Shown here: positions 12,427-23,904 of the stretch, one piece after another
Numbering within the stretch: position 1 is the stretch's first letter
Layout of the letters: every line of letters begins with the position of its first letter
Assembly (NCBI RefSeq): GCF_040954645.1
Contig: NC_092806.1
Coordinates: 76,757,141-76,821,140, forward strand
Source of the DNA: Diabrotica undecimpunctata
Lineage: Eukaryota; Arthropoda; Insecta; Coleoptera; Chrysomelidae
Direction: 5' to 3'
DNA: 64,000 bases
Translations under genes and position numbers: made by a program
Notes under the pieces: generated by a model
Databases searched by the model: none
Seen by the model: only the letters and a program-made list of their open reading frames with translations
What the model was told of the DNA's origin: nothing

Positions 12427-13761
12427 AGATGATTGCTGTTTAAAGAAAATAATTTATATACTAGATAATATTATATATAAAAAGTATTTGGTTATTTTTA
12501 GAAGTTATATACTAGAGAATTTAATAAAAATTATTTATGTGAGGGCATTTTTAAGAAATTAGCATGTAATAAGTGTAAAAAAGTTTTGTTTTAGTAATTA
12601 TGATGTTGTAGATATATTTAAGTGAGCCATGTGACTAGGCAACCAGATGTACATACTCTGAAGTGACGTTTAAGTAATAATTACGAATATAAAGTGGGGT
12701 TATAATAATATGTTGTTTAAAATGTGTAGTTTATTAAATTAGAATGTTAAGTTACTGATTTAAGTGTATATTCTGATCTGAAAAGCCTAAATGTCGACAA
12801 AATTCTCGATAAAAAAGTAAGGAATTCTCTAGATCACCACAGATGGCCTTGTTGCGAAATGGATTGTTCCAGAAAATTCAAACATTCATATATAGAACAA
12901 AATCGAATATGATTAATTGTCAGATGATTCTGGAACATGGAAAAAGATATAAATACCCGGTGATCCGGTGATTTGGATTCAAGGCATCAGTTATGAGTTA
13001 CAGTTACTATGAGTCCAGTTTAGTATGAAAGTTAATTAGAGTTAGCATGAAATAGAAGTCAGATCAATTATAGTCAGACAGAAGGTCCAATTGTTCAATA
13101 TAATGAGTTAAATGAAGATTAAGAAACAGTATAGAGAAATTATTATTGAAGATTAAAAATTATGTAATGTATAAATGGTGATTGGATAATGTAAGAAGTA
13201 TTAATTGAAAATTAAAATTATATAATATATTTGGTGATTGGATATTGGTATACTGAAAAGAAGAATAAATATAAATGCTGTTTGCTGGTTTGCTTGGTGG
13301 TTTATAAATGCTTAAGAAGAAATATATTTTAAATTGGTAGAAGCTGATAATTGGAAAAAGTAATTTCACAAAAACAAGGATATCCGAAGCACGAAGACAT
13401 TGAGTGGTGATTAGAATCTATACAGTGGAAAACAGTTCATTTAGGCATTCAGTGACAGAAAGGTACAAAATTTTGTTAATATAATTTAGTTAGTGTCATA
13501 ACAATTTCAATTTTGAAGATAGTTTGTTTAAATTTTACATTGTCTATAGAATTTAATTAGTTTCATAAGAATTTCAATTTAAAGATAGTTTATTTTAAAT
13601 TTACATTGGCTAGGTTAGATATATATGTGTGTTTCATAATACTTATAATAAAGATAATTTAAAAAAGTACTTACAAACTAATTCTTTGAGAACCGCGATA
13701 AAAACCCTATATATTATTATTAAAAATACTCATTGCTCATCATTCACAAACAATACATCAT

Positions 13762-13765
<4 letters not shown>
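12425..13765 (+). mobile_element. Solo LTR of the element 2 family (plus orientation)
   Basis: A 1341-bp sequence begins TGAGATGATT and ends CATCATAACA, and lies between (AT)n tracts on both sides. Reverse-complementing the element 2 LTR gives the same ends and many shared blocks, including TTGAGAACCGCGATAAAAAC near the 3' end and TATAAATACCCGG at the promoter (12948-12960). No internal region adjoins it, so it is a product of LTR-LTR recombination. It is clearly diverged from the element 2 LTRs and therefore older. Confidence 0.88.
12948..12955 (+). promoter_or_regulatory. TATA box of solo LTR
   Basis: TATAAATA followed by CCCGG sits at the equivalent place in all four LTRs of this family in the window. 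Confidence 0.6.
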
Positions 13766-13798
<33 letters not shown>

Positions 13799-13922
13799 GT
13801 GATTATTTCAAATTGTTTTTAGTTTACTCCTGAAGAAGCTTTTAAATAAATAGCGAAATATTGAGTAATTTAGAAAAAAGAAAGATTTTTATTATAGACC
13901 ACTATACCCGATAATTTGAACG

Positions 13923-13979
<57 letters not shown>
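13766..13979 (+). repeat. Short repeat with hammerhead-like core between two (TA)n tracts
   Basis: After (AT)n at 13766-13791 comes about 135 bp of unique sequence, then (TA)n at 13927-13979, which abuts the element 2 LTR. The unique part holds CTGAAGA...GCGAAA at 13830-13858, with GCT/AGC able to pair as the internal stem. It ends about 70 bp later in the TA tract. It has no coding potential. I read it as the 3' end of a short retroposon of the same structural type as 49914-50496. Confidence 0.45.
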
Positions 13980-13983
<4 letters not shown>

Positions 13984-15412
13984 ATATGATGTGTTTTTTG
14001 TTTGAATGATGAGCAATGAGTAATTTTAATAATATATAGGGTTTTTATCGCGGTTCTCAAAGAATTAGTTTGTAAGTACTTTTTTAAATTATCTTTATTA
14101 TAACTATTATGGAACACACATATATATCTAACCTAGCCAATGTAAATTTAAAATAAACTATCTTTAAATTGATACTCTTATAAAACTAATTAAATTCTAT
14201 AGACAATGTAAAATTTAAACAAACTATCTTCAAAATTGAAATTGTTATGACATTAACTAAATTATATTAACAAAATTTTGTACCTTTCTTTCACTGAATG
14301 CCTAAATGAACTGTTTTCCACTATATAGATTCTAATCACCACTGAATGTCTTCGTACTTCGGTTATCCTTGTTTTTGTGAAATTACTTTTTCCAATTATC
14401 AGCTTCTACCAATTTAAGATATAGTTTTCTTCACCAGCATTTATACACCACCAATCAAACCAGCAAACACCATTTATATTTATTCTTCTTTTCAATATAC
14501 CAATATCCAATTATTATAAGTTGATTTATACTAATCTCCAATCATAATATAATTTTAATTCCTTCCAATGTCCATCCAATATTCTTCTAATATACTTTTA
14601 TAATCTTCAATAATTATTTGTGTATAATTATAAATGTGCATTAAATATATGCATAATTTTTAATCTTCATTTAACTCACTATATTAAACAATTGGACTAT
14701 CTCCAACTAACTTTCATATTTCTTATTAAACTGCTTGACTGACTTACTAAAACTGTGAACAATTGACTTCACTAACTAATCTACTAACTTTCATAATAAA
14801 CTGCTTGACTTCTGACTAAAAACTGCCATCTTGAATCCAAATCACGGGTATTTATATCCTTTTGGATATTCCAGAACCATCTGGTAAGAGATCATGTTCC
14901 ATTCGTTCTATTAACTTCTATATCGATGTTCTCGAAAAAAAATATCTGTTCTATCCACCGACATAATCATTATTCCAGAATGTTCGACCGTAAACAATGG
15001 TCACACTCTGCACTCTGGAGAATTCGTTAATGTTCCATTGATAATTTTGTTGACATTTAGGCTTTTCAGATCAGAATAAACATTCAAATTAGTAACTAAC
15101 ACTGTAATTTAATAAAATACACATTTCAAACAATATATTATTATAACCCCACTTATATTCGTATTATGATTAATTTCTATCTGTCAATTACTTACTGTAT
15201 AGTTGGTTGCCTAGGCACATGGCTCACTTAAATCTATTTACAACATTAAAATACAACTTTTTACAATTATTATATGCTAATTTCTTAAAATGCCTCACAT
15301 AAATATATTTTTATAAAATTCTTCAGTATATAACTTATTTAAAACAACCAAATATCTAATATTATGTAGTATATAACTTATAAATTATTTTCTATAAACC
15401 CTAATCGTATCA
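13980..15412 (-). repeat. 3' LTR of element 2
   Basis: This is the downstream LTR in element orientation. On the plus strand it opens TGTTATATGATG and closes CGTATCA. A TATAAATA box on the minus strand lies at 14849-14856. A small open frame shared by both LTR copies is part of the LTR, not a gene. Confidence 0.93.
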
Positions 15413-16018
15413 ATACCCCAAAATAATATTTAAAATAAATAATTTACTTATTATTTTTTTAAATATTAATTTTCTCATACCTTATTAAATTTAATAAATT
15501 AATAATTCAATTTTTTTTTTATTATTTAAAATATGTTAAATACATCCCTGTTCGCTGTCTATGTCAAAGCAGAGAACAACGGAGCACAGTTCGGCTATTC
15601 TATGGTCAAACTGTCATGTCAAATGGGGCAATGGATGCGATATCAGAGAATAAAATATAACCTTAATTAAAAATATAATCGATATGGTGTTCTGTTTGTT
15701 TATAGACAAAATCTAGGAATTATTTCCATTCAAAATAACTTTCATCAATATAAATTGGTAAGTTTTTTTTTCACTTTATTATATTAGAAAGACATTTTTA
15801 TAGCAATTATAGTATCAATTTTGTGTCTAACCCCAAATTATGATTTTTAGGGTACAAATTAATTTCCATATATACAAAATTCAACAAGTATGATGTCAAA
15901 TTGATTCAAAATAATGAAATCTACCATCTACCATTTAACAAATCAAGTCTATTGAATAAAATGGATATATCAGTAAGTTATTAGTGTTATTATATTTGTG
16001 TTAAAGGTATAGAAATCA
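15413..16018 (-). other. Element 2 3' untranslated region, no env
   Basis: About 600 bp between the pol stop and the 3' LTR. The bases next to the LTR read, on the minus strand, TTATTTTGGGGTAT, the probable polypurine tract. The rest is AT-rich with no coding frame. Confidence 0.75.
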
Positions 16019-19000
16019 TTATTCAATCTCTTCATGATATTGAAAAATGTCGTTGATATGAAATATGCCTCTTAGTCTGTTCTCTGCATCTATTAACACA
16101 TAACTATTTAGTCCATTCTGATTTTCAATTGTATATGGACCTTCAAACATTGGTTGTAATTTCTTACAACGGTTTTCTTTAACATTACTTTTTCTAAGTG
16201 AACGAATTAACACTAGGTCTCCTTTTTGAAATGTGATTGGTTTTTTTATATTTCGATTTTGTCTTCTGATATATTTTTCAGCTTTCCTCCTAATTCGGTT
16301 ATTCACTTTCTGCATTACTTGTTCTAACATATCCTGATTATATTCACTAATCCACTTTCTGTTTCCTATATGGCCAAACATTAAATATTCTGGTACTTCC
16401 TCTGTATTCAAATTATGTGTATTATTTAAAAAATACTCTACTTGTGGTATATGTTGCTGCCAAGTTTCGTGTTGATTTTGGCACAGTATCCTTAAATATT
16501 TTATAACTTCTTTAATATATCTTTTTGCAGGATTTGCCTGAGGATGTCTGATACTTGTAAAATGAATGTTGATTCCCTTTTTCTCACAAAATGTCCGAAA
16601 TTTTTGGTTGTTAAAATATGTAGCATTATCTATTATGCAATTTCTAAATGGTCCTATTTCTTCGAAAAATTGATTAATATATAATTTTAATGTTTTAACA
16701 TTTGTTCTGGAGCAGGGATATAGTTTAATAAATTTTGTATATAAATCAACTATCACTAGTATATGCTTTTTTCCTGTTGGACTGAGAACTAAATTTGAAA
16801 TAAAATCCATGGAAACTGTATTTAGTTTTTCATATACAACATTAGATTTATATGTGTTCTGGTTTTTGAAATTCTTTTCTTTGTTTAGTTGACATATTGG
16901 GCATTGGGTAGTAATTACTTTTGCTATACTTATGTCATTATTTGCAAAATAATTGTCCCTAAATAGCATCCACAGCTTTCTTGAACCAATATGCATATAA
17001 TTGTTATGTATATTTTTCAATATTTTCTTTGCTAAAGTTCTAGTTATTACATATACTTCTATGCCATTTATTATTTTATAATAAACTCCATCTTTCTTAA
17101 GGACTTTTTGTTTTTCACTCAAATTGATCTGATCTCTTATAATTTCTTCTCTAGAATATAATCCAGTACTGTCTACTAATTGATTTAATCCAATTTTTAT
17201 TGTTCGCTGCCCTTTTTGTGATGTATTTTCTAACCTTGATAAAGCATCTGCCACTATATTGGATTTTCCAGAAATGTATTTGATTTCAAAGCAGTATTCA
17301 CTAAGTATTAGACTCCACCGATGTATTCTACTGTTTCCATATTTGTTATTTAATATAGACGTTAAAGCTTGGTGATCTGTTTCTATTGTAAATTCATTAC
17401 CCAACAAATAAAATCTTAATTTTGTGACACAGTGTATTATACTTGCTAGTTCTAATTCTGAAACTGAGTAACCCTTTTCATGTGGCTTTGTAATTCTTGA
17501 AATGAATTGTATTGGGTATTCGACCCCATCATGTATTTGTAATAATACCCCTGATAATCTCTCTATTGATGCATCTGTTCTTAATATGAATGGCTGTGTG
17601 TAGTCAGGATAGTATATTTTCAAATTTGACAGAAAAATGTTTTTAATTTCTTGGAATGCTAGTTCTCTTCTCTGATCCCATCTCCATTTTACACCTTTTC
17701 TCAGTAGTTCAAGTAATGGAATTTCTTTCATACTTAGATCTGGTATCATCCTTTTATAATAATTAATTATTCCAATAAATCCTCTTAAAGTTCTTAAATT
17801 GTGTGGTGTTTTATATTCCTGAATGACTTGTGTCCGTTCTGGATCCATTTCGATTCCCTTAGTGTTAAGTTTATAACCTAGATATATGATTTCTTTTTGA
17901 AAAAATGTACATTTTTCTTGATTTATTTTTAGTCCAACTTTGTCTAATCTATTTATTATAATTTTTAGGTGTTTCTCATGATCTTCAGCCGTTTTAGAAA
18001 AAATTAATATATCATCAATGTAGTGAATTACAAAATGTTCATATTGATCCAAAATATCATGAAGACATCTACATAGAGCACTGCAAGATGATTGAAGTCC
18101 AAATGGTACTACTTTGAATTGATATACTACTCCTTCTATCTGAAATCCTGTATACTGTCTACTTTTTCTTTCTAGAGGTATTAACCAAAAGCTATGCTGT
18201 AAATCAATTTTAGTGAAAAATGACATTCCTGTAATTCTTCCTAATATTCCATCTATACTCATTGGTGCTTCAAATTGCTTTTCAGTAATCTTGTTAATAT
18301 TCCTTGCATCCAAACATAACCTGATTTCACCTGATCTTTTTCGTACTACTACTATGGGGTTAATAAAACGTGTGTCTGCCTTCTCAATGATCCCATCTTC
18401 TAACATATTATTAATTGTTTTGTTTACTTCTTCTCTGTATTTATATGGTATTGGGTATGATTTTGTTTTAAAATCTTTTTCTTCTTTAACTTTTATACTA
18501 TGGATATAATTTTGTGCAATTCTATTTTCTTTATTGACAAGTCCCTTGTGTTGCTGCAATATGGAAATGACTATTGATTTATATTCTTCAGGGCAATTTA
18601 AAACTTTCATTATATCTTCTTCTTTACAAATAAAATTATTCTTCATTATGTACTCATTATTCCTTGCTTCCAATTTTACGCACTCCGCCTCGTAGGCATC
18701 CATCTGCTTAAAATTTCCATTCCTTAAATATTCACTACAATAATTATTCTTTACATTCTTCTGGGACATTTCCCTATCATCAAAATACATTTCTTCTTCA
18801 TAAACATCATTATTTTCTTTTAATAATATCCTATCAACTCTTATTCCTTCTTCTACCTCATCTTTCTGCATAAATTTAATTATTTGCCCTTCCAAAGTTA
18901 CCATTTTTTCTTCAAAATCTATCTTTACTTTCTTCTTTTCCAATTCATCATTTCCCATTAATATATCAACACATAAATCCTTAACAATAAATCCTTGCAT

Positions 19001-19327
19001 ATTAATTTCTTTATTAAGAATATTAATTTTAAAATTGGCTAGTTTATCAGTTTCACCCAACTTCTTATTATTTGCACCAACAATTTTAATTTTTGGAATC
19101 TTTATTATATCTGATAATTTTAATGTATTAAAAATAAAATTCTCCGAGACTAAAGTACTTTCTGAACCAGTATCTATCATAATCTTAATCATTTTATTTT
19201 TGGCCAAAGCATTTATATAAATTAAATTAATAGATTCAATAATTTTCTCTTCATCTAAAGAAATAAATTCAGAAGGTTTTTCATAATAGCAATGGCCTAA
19301 CTTGTGATTCAGAAAGTTTACTGCACA
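16019..19327 (-). CDS. pol: Element 2 pol: protease, RT, RNase H, integrase
   Basis: The frame is open from the slippery heptamer at 19327-19333 to the stop at 16019. A TTG at 19207 begins the 1062-residue stretch used for numbering, but frameshift translation is more likely. Protease DTGS starts at residue 12. RT YIDD starts at 396. RNase H has RTDASIERL and ETDHQALTS. The integrase zinc finger has HNNYMH and CPIC. Integrase Asp residues are at about 801 and 860. The third catalytic position, Glu in element 1 and in the family, is Lys895 (NPAKRY, codon 16523-16525), which should abolish strand transfer. No stop or frameshift is present. Otherwise the protein aligns with element 1 throughout. 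Confidence 0.94.
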   Translation of the reverse strand, partial: CAVNFLNHKLGHCYYEKPSEFISLDEEKIIESINLIYINALAKNKMIKIMIDTGSESTLVSENFIFNTLKLSDIIKIPKIKIVGANNKKLGETDKLANFKINILNKEINMQGFIVKDLCVDILMGNDELEKKKVKIDFEEKMVTLEGQIIKFMQKDEVEEGIRVDRILLKENNDVYEEEMYFDDREMSQKNVKNNYCSEYLRNGNFKQMDAYEAECVKLEARNNEYIMKNNFICKEEDIMKVLNCPEEYKSIVISILQQHKGLVNKENRIAQNYIHSIKVKEEKDFKTKSYPIPYKYREEVNKTINNMLEDGIIEKADTRFINPIVVVRKRSGEIRLCLDARNINKITEKQFEAPMSIDGILGRITGMSFFTKIDLQHSFWLIPLERKSRQYTGFQIEGVVYQFKVVPFGLQSSCSALCRCLHDILDQYEHFVIHYIDDILIFSKTAEDHEKHLKIIINRLDKVGLKINQEKCTFFQKEIIYLGYKLNTKGIEMDPERTQVIQEYKTPHNLRTLRGFIGIINYYKRMIPDLSMKEIPLLELLRKGVKWRWDQRRELAFQEIKNIFLSNLKIYYPDYTQPFILRTDASIERLSGVLLQIHDGVEYPIQFISRITKPHEKGYSVSELELASIIHCVTKLRFYLLGNEFTIETDHQALTSILNNKYGNSRIHRWSLILSEYCFEIKYISGKSNIVADALSRLENTSQKGQRTIKIGLNQLVDSTGLYSREEIIRDQINLSEKQKVLKKDGVYYKIINGIEVYVITRTLAKKILKNIHNNYMHIGSRKLWMLFRDNYFANNDISIAKVITTQCPICQLNKEKNFKNQNTYKSNVVYEKLNTVSMDFISNLVLSPTGKKHILVIVDLYTKFIKLYPCSRTNVKTLKLYINQFFEEIGPFRNCIIDNATYFNNQKFRTFCEKKGINIHFTSIRHPQANPAKRYIKEVIKYLRILCQNQHETWQQHIPQVEYFLNNTHNLNTEEVPEYLMFGHIGNRKWISEYNQDMLEQVMQKVNNRIRRKAEKYIRRQNRNIKKPITFQKGDLVLIRSLRKSNVKENRCKKLQPMFEGPYTIENQNGLNSYVLIDAENRLRGIFHINDIFQYHEEIE

Positions 19328-20859
19328 AAATTTTGATTATTAGAATTGTCAGATTGTATCTGACCACTTGGATCTGATGTCCTATGTCTTTCCCTACTAT
19401 GACTTCTACTCACATTTTCTTGCCTTGTACTATTTCGTTCCCTGTCTTCGCAGCTTCTATTCCTTCGAACACAATTTACCTGTCTGTTATAGTTAGGTCG
19501 CTCTGTATTTCTTCTATTGTTAAAATCTTGTCTATTATTATTAGTACTGTTATTAAAATGTTGTTTATTATAATTACTGTTATTATTATTAAAATTTTGT
19601 AAATTATTACCATATCTATAATTATTGTTATATGATTGTCTATATTGTTGATTATCATTTTTATTATATTGAAAGTTATTATTGTTTTTTCTGTTGTTAT
19701 TATTACTTGTCATATTGCCTCTTTGTATTCTTTGAATAAAATTAATAAAACTATCTATTGTTTGAATATTTTGTACAGTTACGGTTTGCACAACATCAGC
19801 ATCAAAATGTCTAGATACATTTAAGACTGTTTCATCCTCTCTAAGTGGTGGTTCTAAATATTTTGCAACTGTTATCAATTTCAATGCATAATCTACCATA
19901 TTTGATTTTAAATTTTGATTATACTTTCCAAAATATAGAATTTCTCTAAACTTTGCTTGCTCTAATTCACCCCAATAATAATTTAAAAATTTATTTTCAA
20001 ATGTTTGAAAGTTATCTAAATCATTTTCAATACTAGCAAACCAAGTTGCTGCATTGTCATTTAATGTCATTCTAATATAATCTTTAATATCATTAATATT
20101 ATTCACAAATCTTAATTTATGTTTTAAACTATTTATGTATACTCTAGGATGCAAATTTTTTATATTACCAGAGAATTTAATCCCAGTCTCATTTGTTAAA
20201 TTTAAGTAAGGTCTTCCTATGTCTCTCATTTGTGAAATATCATCTATTCTCTGTTCCACATTTCTTATTTGATTATTATTTATTTGGATATTTTGTTGTA
20301 TATCGTCTAATTTTTCTTCTGTGTTTCTTCTGTCTTCGTTAATTTTTACTTCTAAGTTACATTTCTGTAACTCTATTTTCTGTTCTATATCTATCTTATT
20401 ATCTTGAATAATCCTCTTTACTTCTGTCCTCTCATTTTTTATCCTTTTCTTGTAGTCATGGTGTATATTTTTTATTTCATTTGCTACTTTCTTCTCTGCA
20501 GCTTCAAGTTTTTTATCCATTTGTTTTTCCATTTGTTTTACAATTTTATTATTATTATCTTCTATTTTCTTTTCTAATTTTCTATAATTCTCTTCTAATT
20601 TCTGTTCCATTTTTTTCATGTCTTCTTTGACTTCTTTTGAATTCTCTTCCATTTTTTTTGTATTCTCTTCCATTGTCTTGTTCATCTGCATCATTAATGA
20701 CATCAAAGCTGCCATATTGACATTTTCCTCTCTTTCTGGATTCATTTCTGCAGTATCTTGTGGAACTTGAACTAAACTCTCCTCTTGTATAGGTTGTGTT
20801 TCTACTTCCACATCTTCTTCATTCTTTTTGCTTCTTGTACCTTTCTTTCCTTGAGACAT
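19318..20859 (-). CDS. gag: Element 2 Gag polyprotein, 513 aa
   Basis: This is the particle protein of element 2, starting at the ATG at 20859, about 120 bp after the primer binding site. Residues 1-45 are charged. Residues about 50-215 are a Lys/Glu coiled coil. Residues about 222-385 match the capsid block of element 1 Gag (GIKFSGNIKNLHPR, YYWGELEQAKFRE). Residues about 390-450 are almost pure Asn/Gln/Tyr/Arg low complexity, followed by an Arg/Ser-rich end. There is no CCHC knuckle, as in element 1. The Asn-rich tail resembles prion-like disordered domains. The last codons before the stop carry AAT TTT within the AAATTTT heptamer. Confidence 0.93.
   Translation of the reverse strand: MSQGKKGTRSKKNEEDVEVETQPIQEESLVQVPQDTAEMNPEREENVNMAALMSLMMQMNKTMEENTKKMEENSKEVKEDMKKMEQKLEENYRKLEKKIEDNNNKIVKQMEKQMDKKLEAAEKKVANEIKNIHHDYKKRIKNERTEVKRIIQDNKIDIEQKIELQKCNLEVKINEDRRNTEEKLDDIQQNIQINNNQIRNVEQRIDDISQMRDIGRPYLNLTNETGIKFSGNIKNLHPRVYINSLKHKLRFVNNINDIKDYIRMTLNDNAATWFASIENDLDNFQTFENKFLNYYWGELEQAKFREILYFGKYNQNLKSNMVDYALKLITVAKYLEPPLREDETVLNVSRHFDADVVQTVTVQNIQTIDSFINFIQRIQRGNMTSNNNNRKNNNNFQYNKNDNQQYRQSYNNNYRYGNNLQNFNNNNSNYNKQHFNNSTNNNRQDFNNRRNTERPNYNRQVNCVRRNRSCEDRERNSTRQENVSRSHSRERHRTSDPSGQIQSDNSNNQNFVQ
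19327..19333 (-). promoter_or_regulatory. Putative -1 frameshift heptamer AAATTTT of element 2
   Basis: On the minus strand the gag frame reads A AAT TTT G, three codons before the gag stop. The -1 frame is open from here through a 40-codon linker into DTGS. It is identical in sequence and placement to element 1, although the surrounding codons differ. Confidence 0.75.
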
Positions 20860-20981
20860 TTTGAGACTTTACTTGTTCAAATATAATTAAAAATAAAATC
20901 TATAATTTTTCCTTTCTACTGATAATTAATTTAATTATATGAGAGCACTTATCTTCCCAAACTAATTCTTTTAAATAGAGA

Positions 20982-20999
20982 GCCCCACGTTGGGCGCCA
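20982..20999 (-). promoter_or_regulatory. Primer binding site, tRNA-Lys
   Basis: The minus strand reads TGGCGCCCAACGTGGGGC three bases after the LTR. This is the complement of the CCA-tailed 3' end of insect tRNA-Lys(CUU), the primer known for Drosophila gypsy. Confidence 0.88.
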
Positions 21000-21002
21000 A
21001 AT

Positions 21003-22436
21003 TGTTATATGATGTGTTTTTTGTTTGAATGATGAGCAATGAGTAATTTTAATAATATATAGGGTTTTTATCGCGGTTCTCAAAGAATTAGTTTGTAAGT
21101 ACTTTTTTAAATTATCTTTATTATAACTATTATGGAACACACATATATATCTAACCTAGCCAATGTAAATTTAAAATAAACTATCTTTAAATTGATACTC
21201 TTATAAAACTAATTAAATTCTATAGACAATGTAAAATTTAAACAAACTATCTTCAAAATTGAAATTGTTATGACATTAACTAAATTATATTAACAAAATT
21301 TTGTACCTTTCTTTCACTGAATACCTAAATGAACTGTTTTCCACTATATAGATTCTAATCACCACTGAATGTCTTCGTACTTCGGTTATCCTTGTTTTTG
21401 TGAAATTACTTTTTCCAATTATCAGCTTCTACCAATTTAAGATATAGTTTTCTTCACCAGCATTTATACACCACCAATCAAACCAGCAAACACCATTTAT
21501 ATTTATTCTTCTTTTCAATATACCAATATCCAATTATTATAAGTTGATTTATACTAATCTCCAATCATAATATAATTTTAATTCCTTCCAATGTCCATCC
21601 AATATTCTTCTAATATACTTTTATAATCTTCAATAATTATTTGTGTATAATTATAAATGTGCATTAAATATATGCATAATTTTTAATCTTCATTTAACTC
21701 ACTATATTAAACAATTGGACTATCCCTAACTAACTTTCATATTTCTTATTAAACTGCTTGACTGACTTACTAAAACTGTGAACAATTGACTTCACTAACT
21801 AATCTACTAACTTTCATAATAAACTGCTTGACTTCTGACCAAAAACTGCCATCTTGAATCCAAATCACGGGTATTTATATCCTTTTGGATATTCCAGAAC
21901 CATCTGGTAAGAGATCATGTTCCATTCGTTCTATTAACTTCTATATCGATGTTCTCGAAAAAAAATATCTGTTCTATCCACCGACATAATCATTATTCCA
22001 GAATGTTCGACCGTAAACAATGGTCACACTCTGCACTCTGGAGAATTCGTTAATGTTCCATTGATAATTTTGTTGACATTTAGGCTTTTCAGATCAGAAT
22101 AAACATTCAAATTAGTAACTAACACTGTAATTTAATAAAATACACATTTCAAACAATATATTATTATAACCCCACTTATATTCGTATTATGATTAATTTC
22201 TATCTGTCAATTACTTACTGTATAGTTGGTTGCCTAGGCACATGGCTCACTTAAATCTATTTACAACATTAAAATACAACTTTTTACAATTATTATATGC
22301 CAATTTCTTAAAATGCCCTCACATAAATATATTTTTATAAAATTCTCTAGTATATAACTTATTTAAAACAACCAAATATCTAATATTATGTAGTATATAA
22401 CTTATAAATTATTTTCTATAAACCCTAATCGTATCA
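21003..22436 (-). repeat. 5' LTR of element 2
   Basis: This 1434-bp copy of 13980-15412 is followed at its outer edge by (AT)n (22437-22452). It holds the promoter: TATAAATA on the minus strand at 21872-21879, in the same context as in the solo LTRs. Confidence 0.93.
21872..21879 (-). promoter_or_regulatory. TATA box in element 2 5' LTR
   Basis: The minus strand reads GGATATAAATACCCG followed by GTGATTTGGATTCAAGATGG, a block conserved in the solo LTRs. Transcription presumably starts shortly downstream. Confidence 0.6.
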
Positions 22437-22452
22437 ATATATATATATATAT

Positions 22453-23836
22453 TGAAATGATATTGGACGTAGGAGGAGGAAAAATAGTGTTTAAAAAATT
22501 AATTTACATGTAATATACTAGAAAATTTTATAAAAATTATTTATGTGAGGGCATTTTTAAGAAATTAGCATGTAATAAGTGTAAAAAAAGTTTTATTTTA
22601 GTAATTATAATGTTGTAGATATACTTAAGTGAGCCATGTGACTAGGCAACCAAAAATACTCTTTAAAGTGACGTTTAAATAATAATTACGAATATAAAGT
22701 GAGGTTATAATAATATGTTGTTTAAAATATGTAGTTTATTAAATTAGAGTGTTAAGTTACTGATTTAAGTGTATATTCTGATCTAAAAAGCCTAAATGTC
22801 AACAAAATTCTCGATAGAAAAGAAAGGAATTCTCTAGAATACAGAATTTAACCTTTGTTTACGGAAGAACTTTCTCGAATATGATTATGTCTGTGGATCG
22901 AACATATACTTTTTCCAGAATATTCATATAGGTAGGGAATAGAACAAATCGAACAGGATTTCTTACCAGATGGTTCTGGAAGATTGAAAAGGTATAAATA
23001 CTCGGTGATTTGGATTCAAGATGGCCAGTTTTAGTATGAAAGTTAGTTAGAGTCAGTCAATCAGTTACAGTTCAGTAAGTTCAAGATAGTCAGAAGGTCC
23101 AAGTGTTCAATATAGTGAGTTAAATGAAGATTAAGAAACAGTATAAAGAAAATATTATTGAAGATTAAAAATTATGTTATGTATAAATGGTGATTGGATA
23201 ATGGAAGAAGTATTAATTGAATATTAAAATTATATAATATAGGTATTTGGTGATTGGATATTGGTATATTGAAAAGAAGAATAAATATAAATATATAATA
23301 TATTTGGTGATTGGATATTGGTATATTGAAAAGAAGAATAAATATAAATGCTGTTTGCTGGTTTGCTTGGTGGTTTATAAATGCTTAAGAAGAAATATAT
23401 TTTAAATTGGTGGAAGCTGATAATTGGAAAAAGTAATTTCACAAAAACAAGGATAACCGAAGCACGAAGACATTGAGTGGTGATTAGAATCTATATAGTG
23501 GAAAACAGTTCATTTAGGCATTCAGTGACAGAAAGGTACAAAATTTTGTTAATATAGTTTAGTTAGTGTCAGAACAATTTCAATTTTGAAGATAGTTTGT
23601 TTAAATTTTACATTGTCTATAGAATTTAATTAGTTTCATAAGAATTTCAATTTAAAGATAGTTTATTTTAAATTTACATTGGCTAGGTTAGATATATATG
23701 TGTGTTTCATAATAGATATAATAAAGATAATTTAAAAAAGTACTTACAAACTAATTCTTTGAGAACCGCGATAAAAACCCTATATATTATATTATTAAAA
23801 ATACTCATTGCTCATCATTCACAAATAATACATCAT

Positions 23837-23840
<4 letters not shown>
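22453..23840 (+). mobile_element. Second solo LTR of the element 2 family (plus orientation)
   Basis: A 1388-bp sequence begins TGAAATGATATTGG and ends CATCATAACA, between (AT)n at 22437-22452 and at 23841-23899. It is closer to the solo LTR at 12425 than to the element 2 LTRs. It carries a local tandem duplication of about 55 bp near 23233-23345 (repeated GGTGATTGGATATTGGTATA). TATAAATA is at 22993-23000. It has no attached internal region. Confidence 0.87.

Positions 23841-23899
<59 letters not shown>
23841..23899. repeat. (AT)n microsatellite
   Basis: TA dinucleotides follow the CA end of the solo LTR and border the repeat with a hammerhead-like core on the right. Confidence 0.95.

Positions 23900-23904
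<5 letters not shown>

Larger units (their letters stand above)
13980..22436 (-). mobile_element. Element 2: young Ty3/gypsy-type LTR retrotransposon (minus strand)
   Basis: LTRs 13980-15412 and 21003-22436 (1433 and 1434 bp, TG...CA) enclose gag and pol on the minus strand. By eye the LTRs differ at about seven bases and one indel, so the insertion is recent. A primer binding site complementary to tRNA-Lys follows the 5' LTR. Gag and pol are both open over their full length and pol is reached by a -1 frame change. There is no env. Both outer flanks are (TA)n. Its LTR family also supplies the two plus-oriented solo LTRs on either side. The one visible lesion is in the integrase active site. 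Confidence 0.95.
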
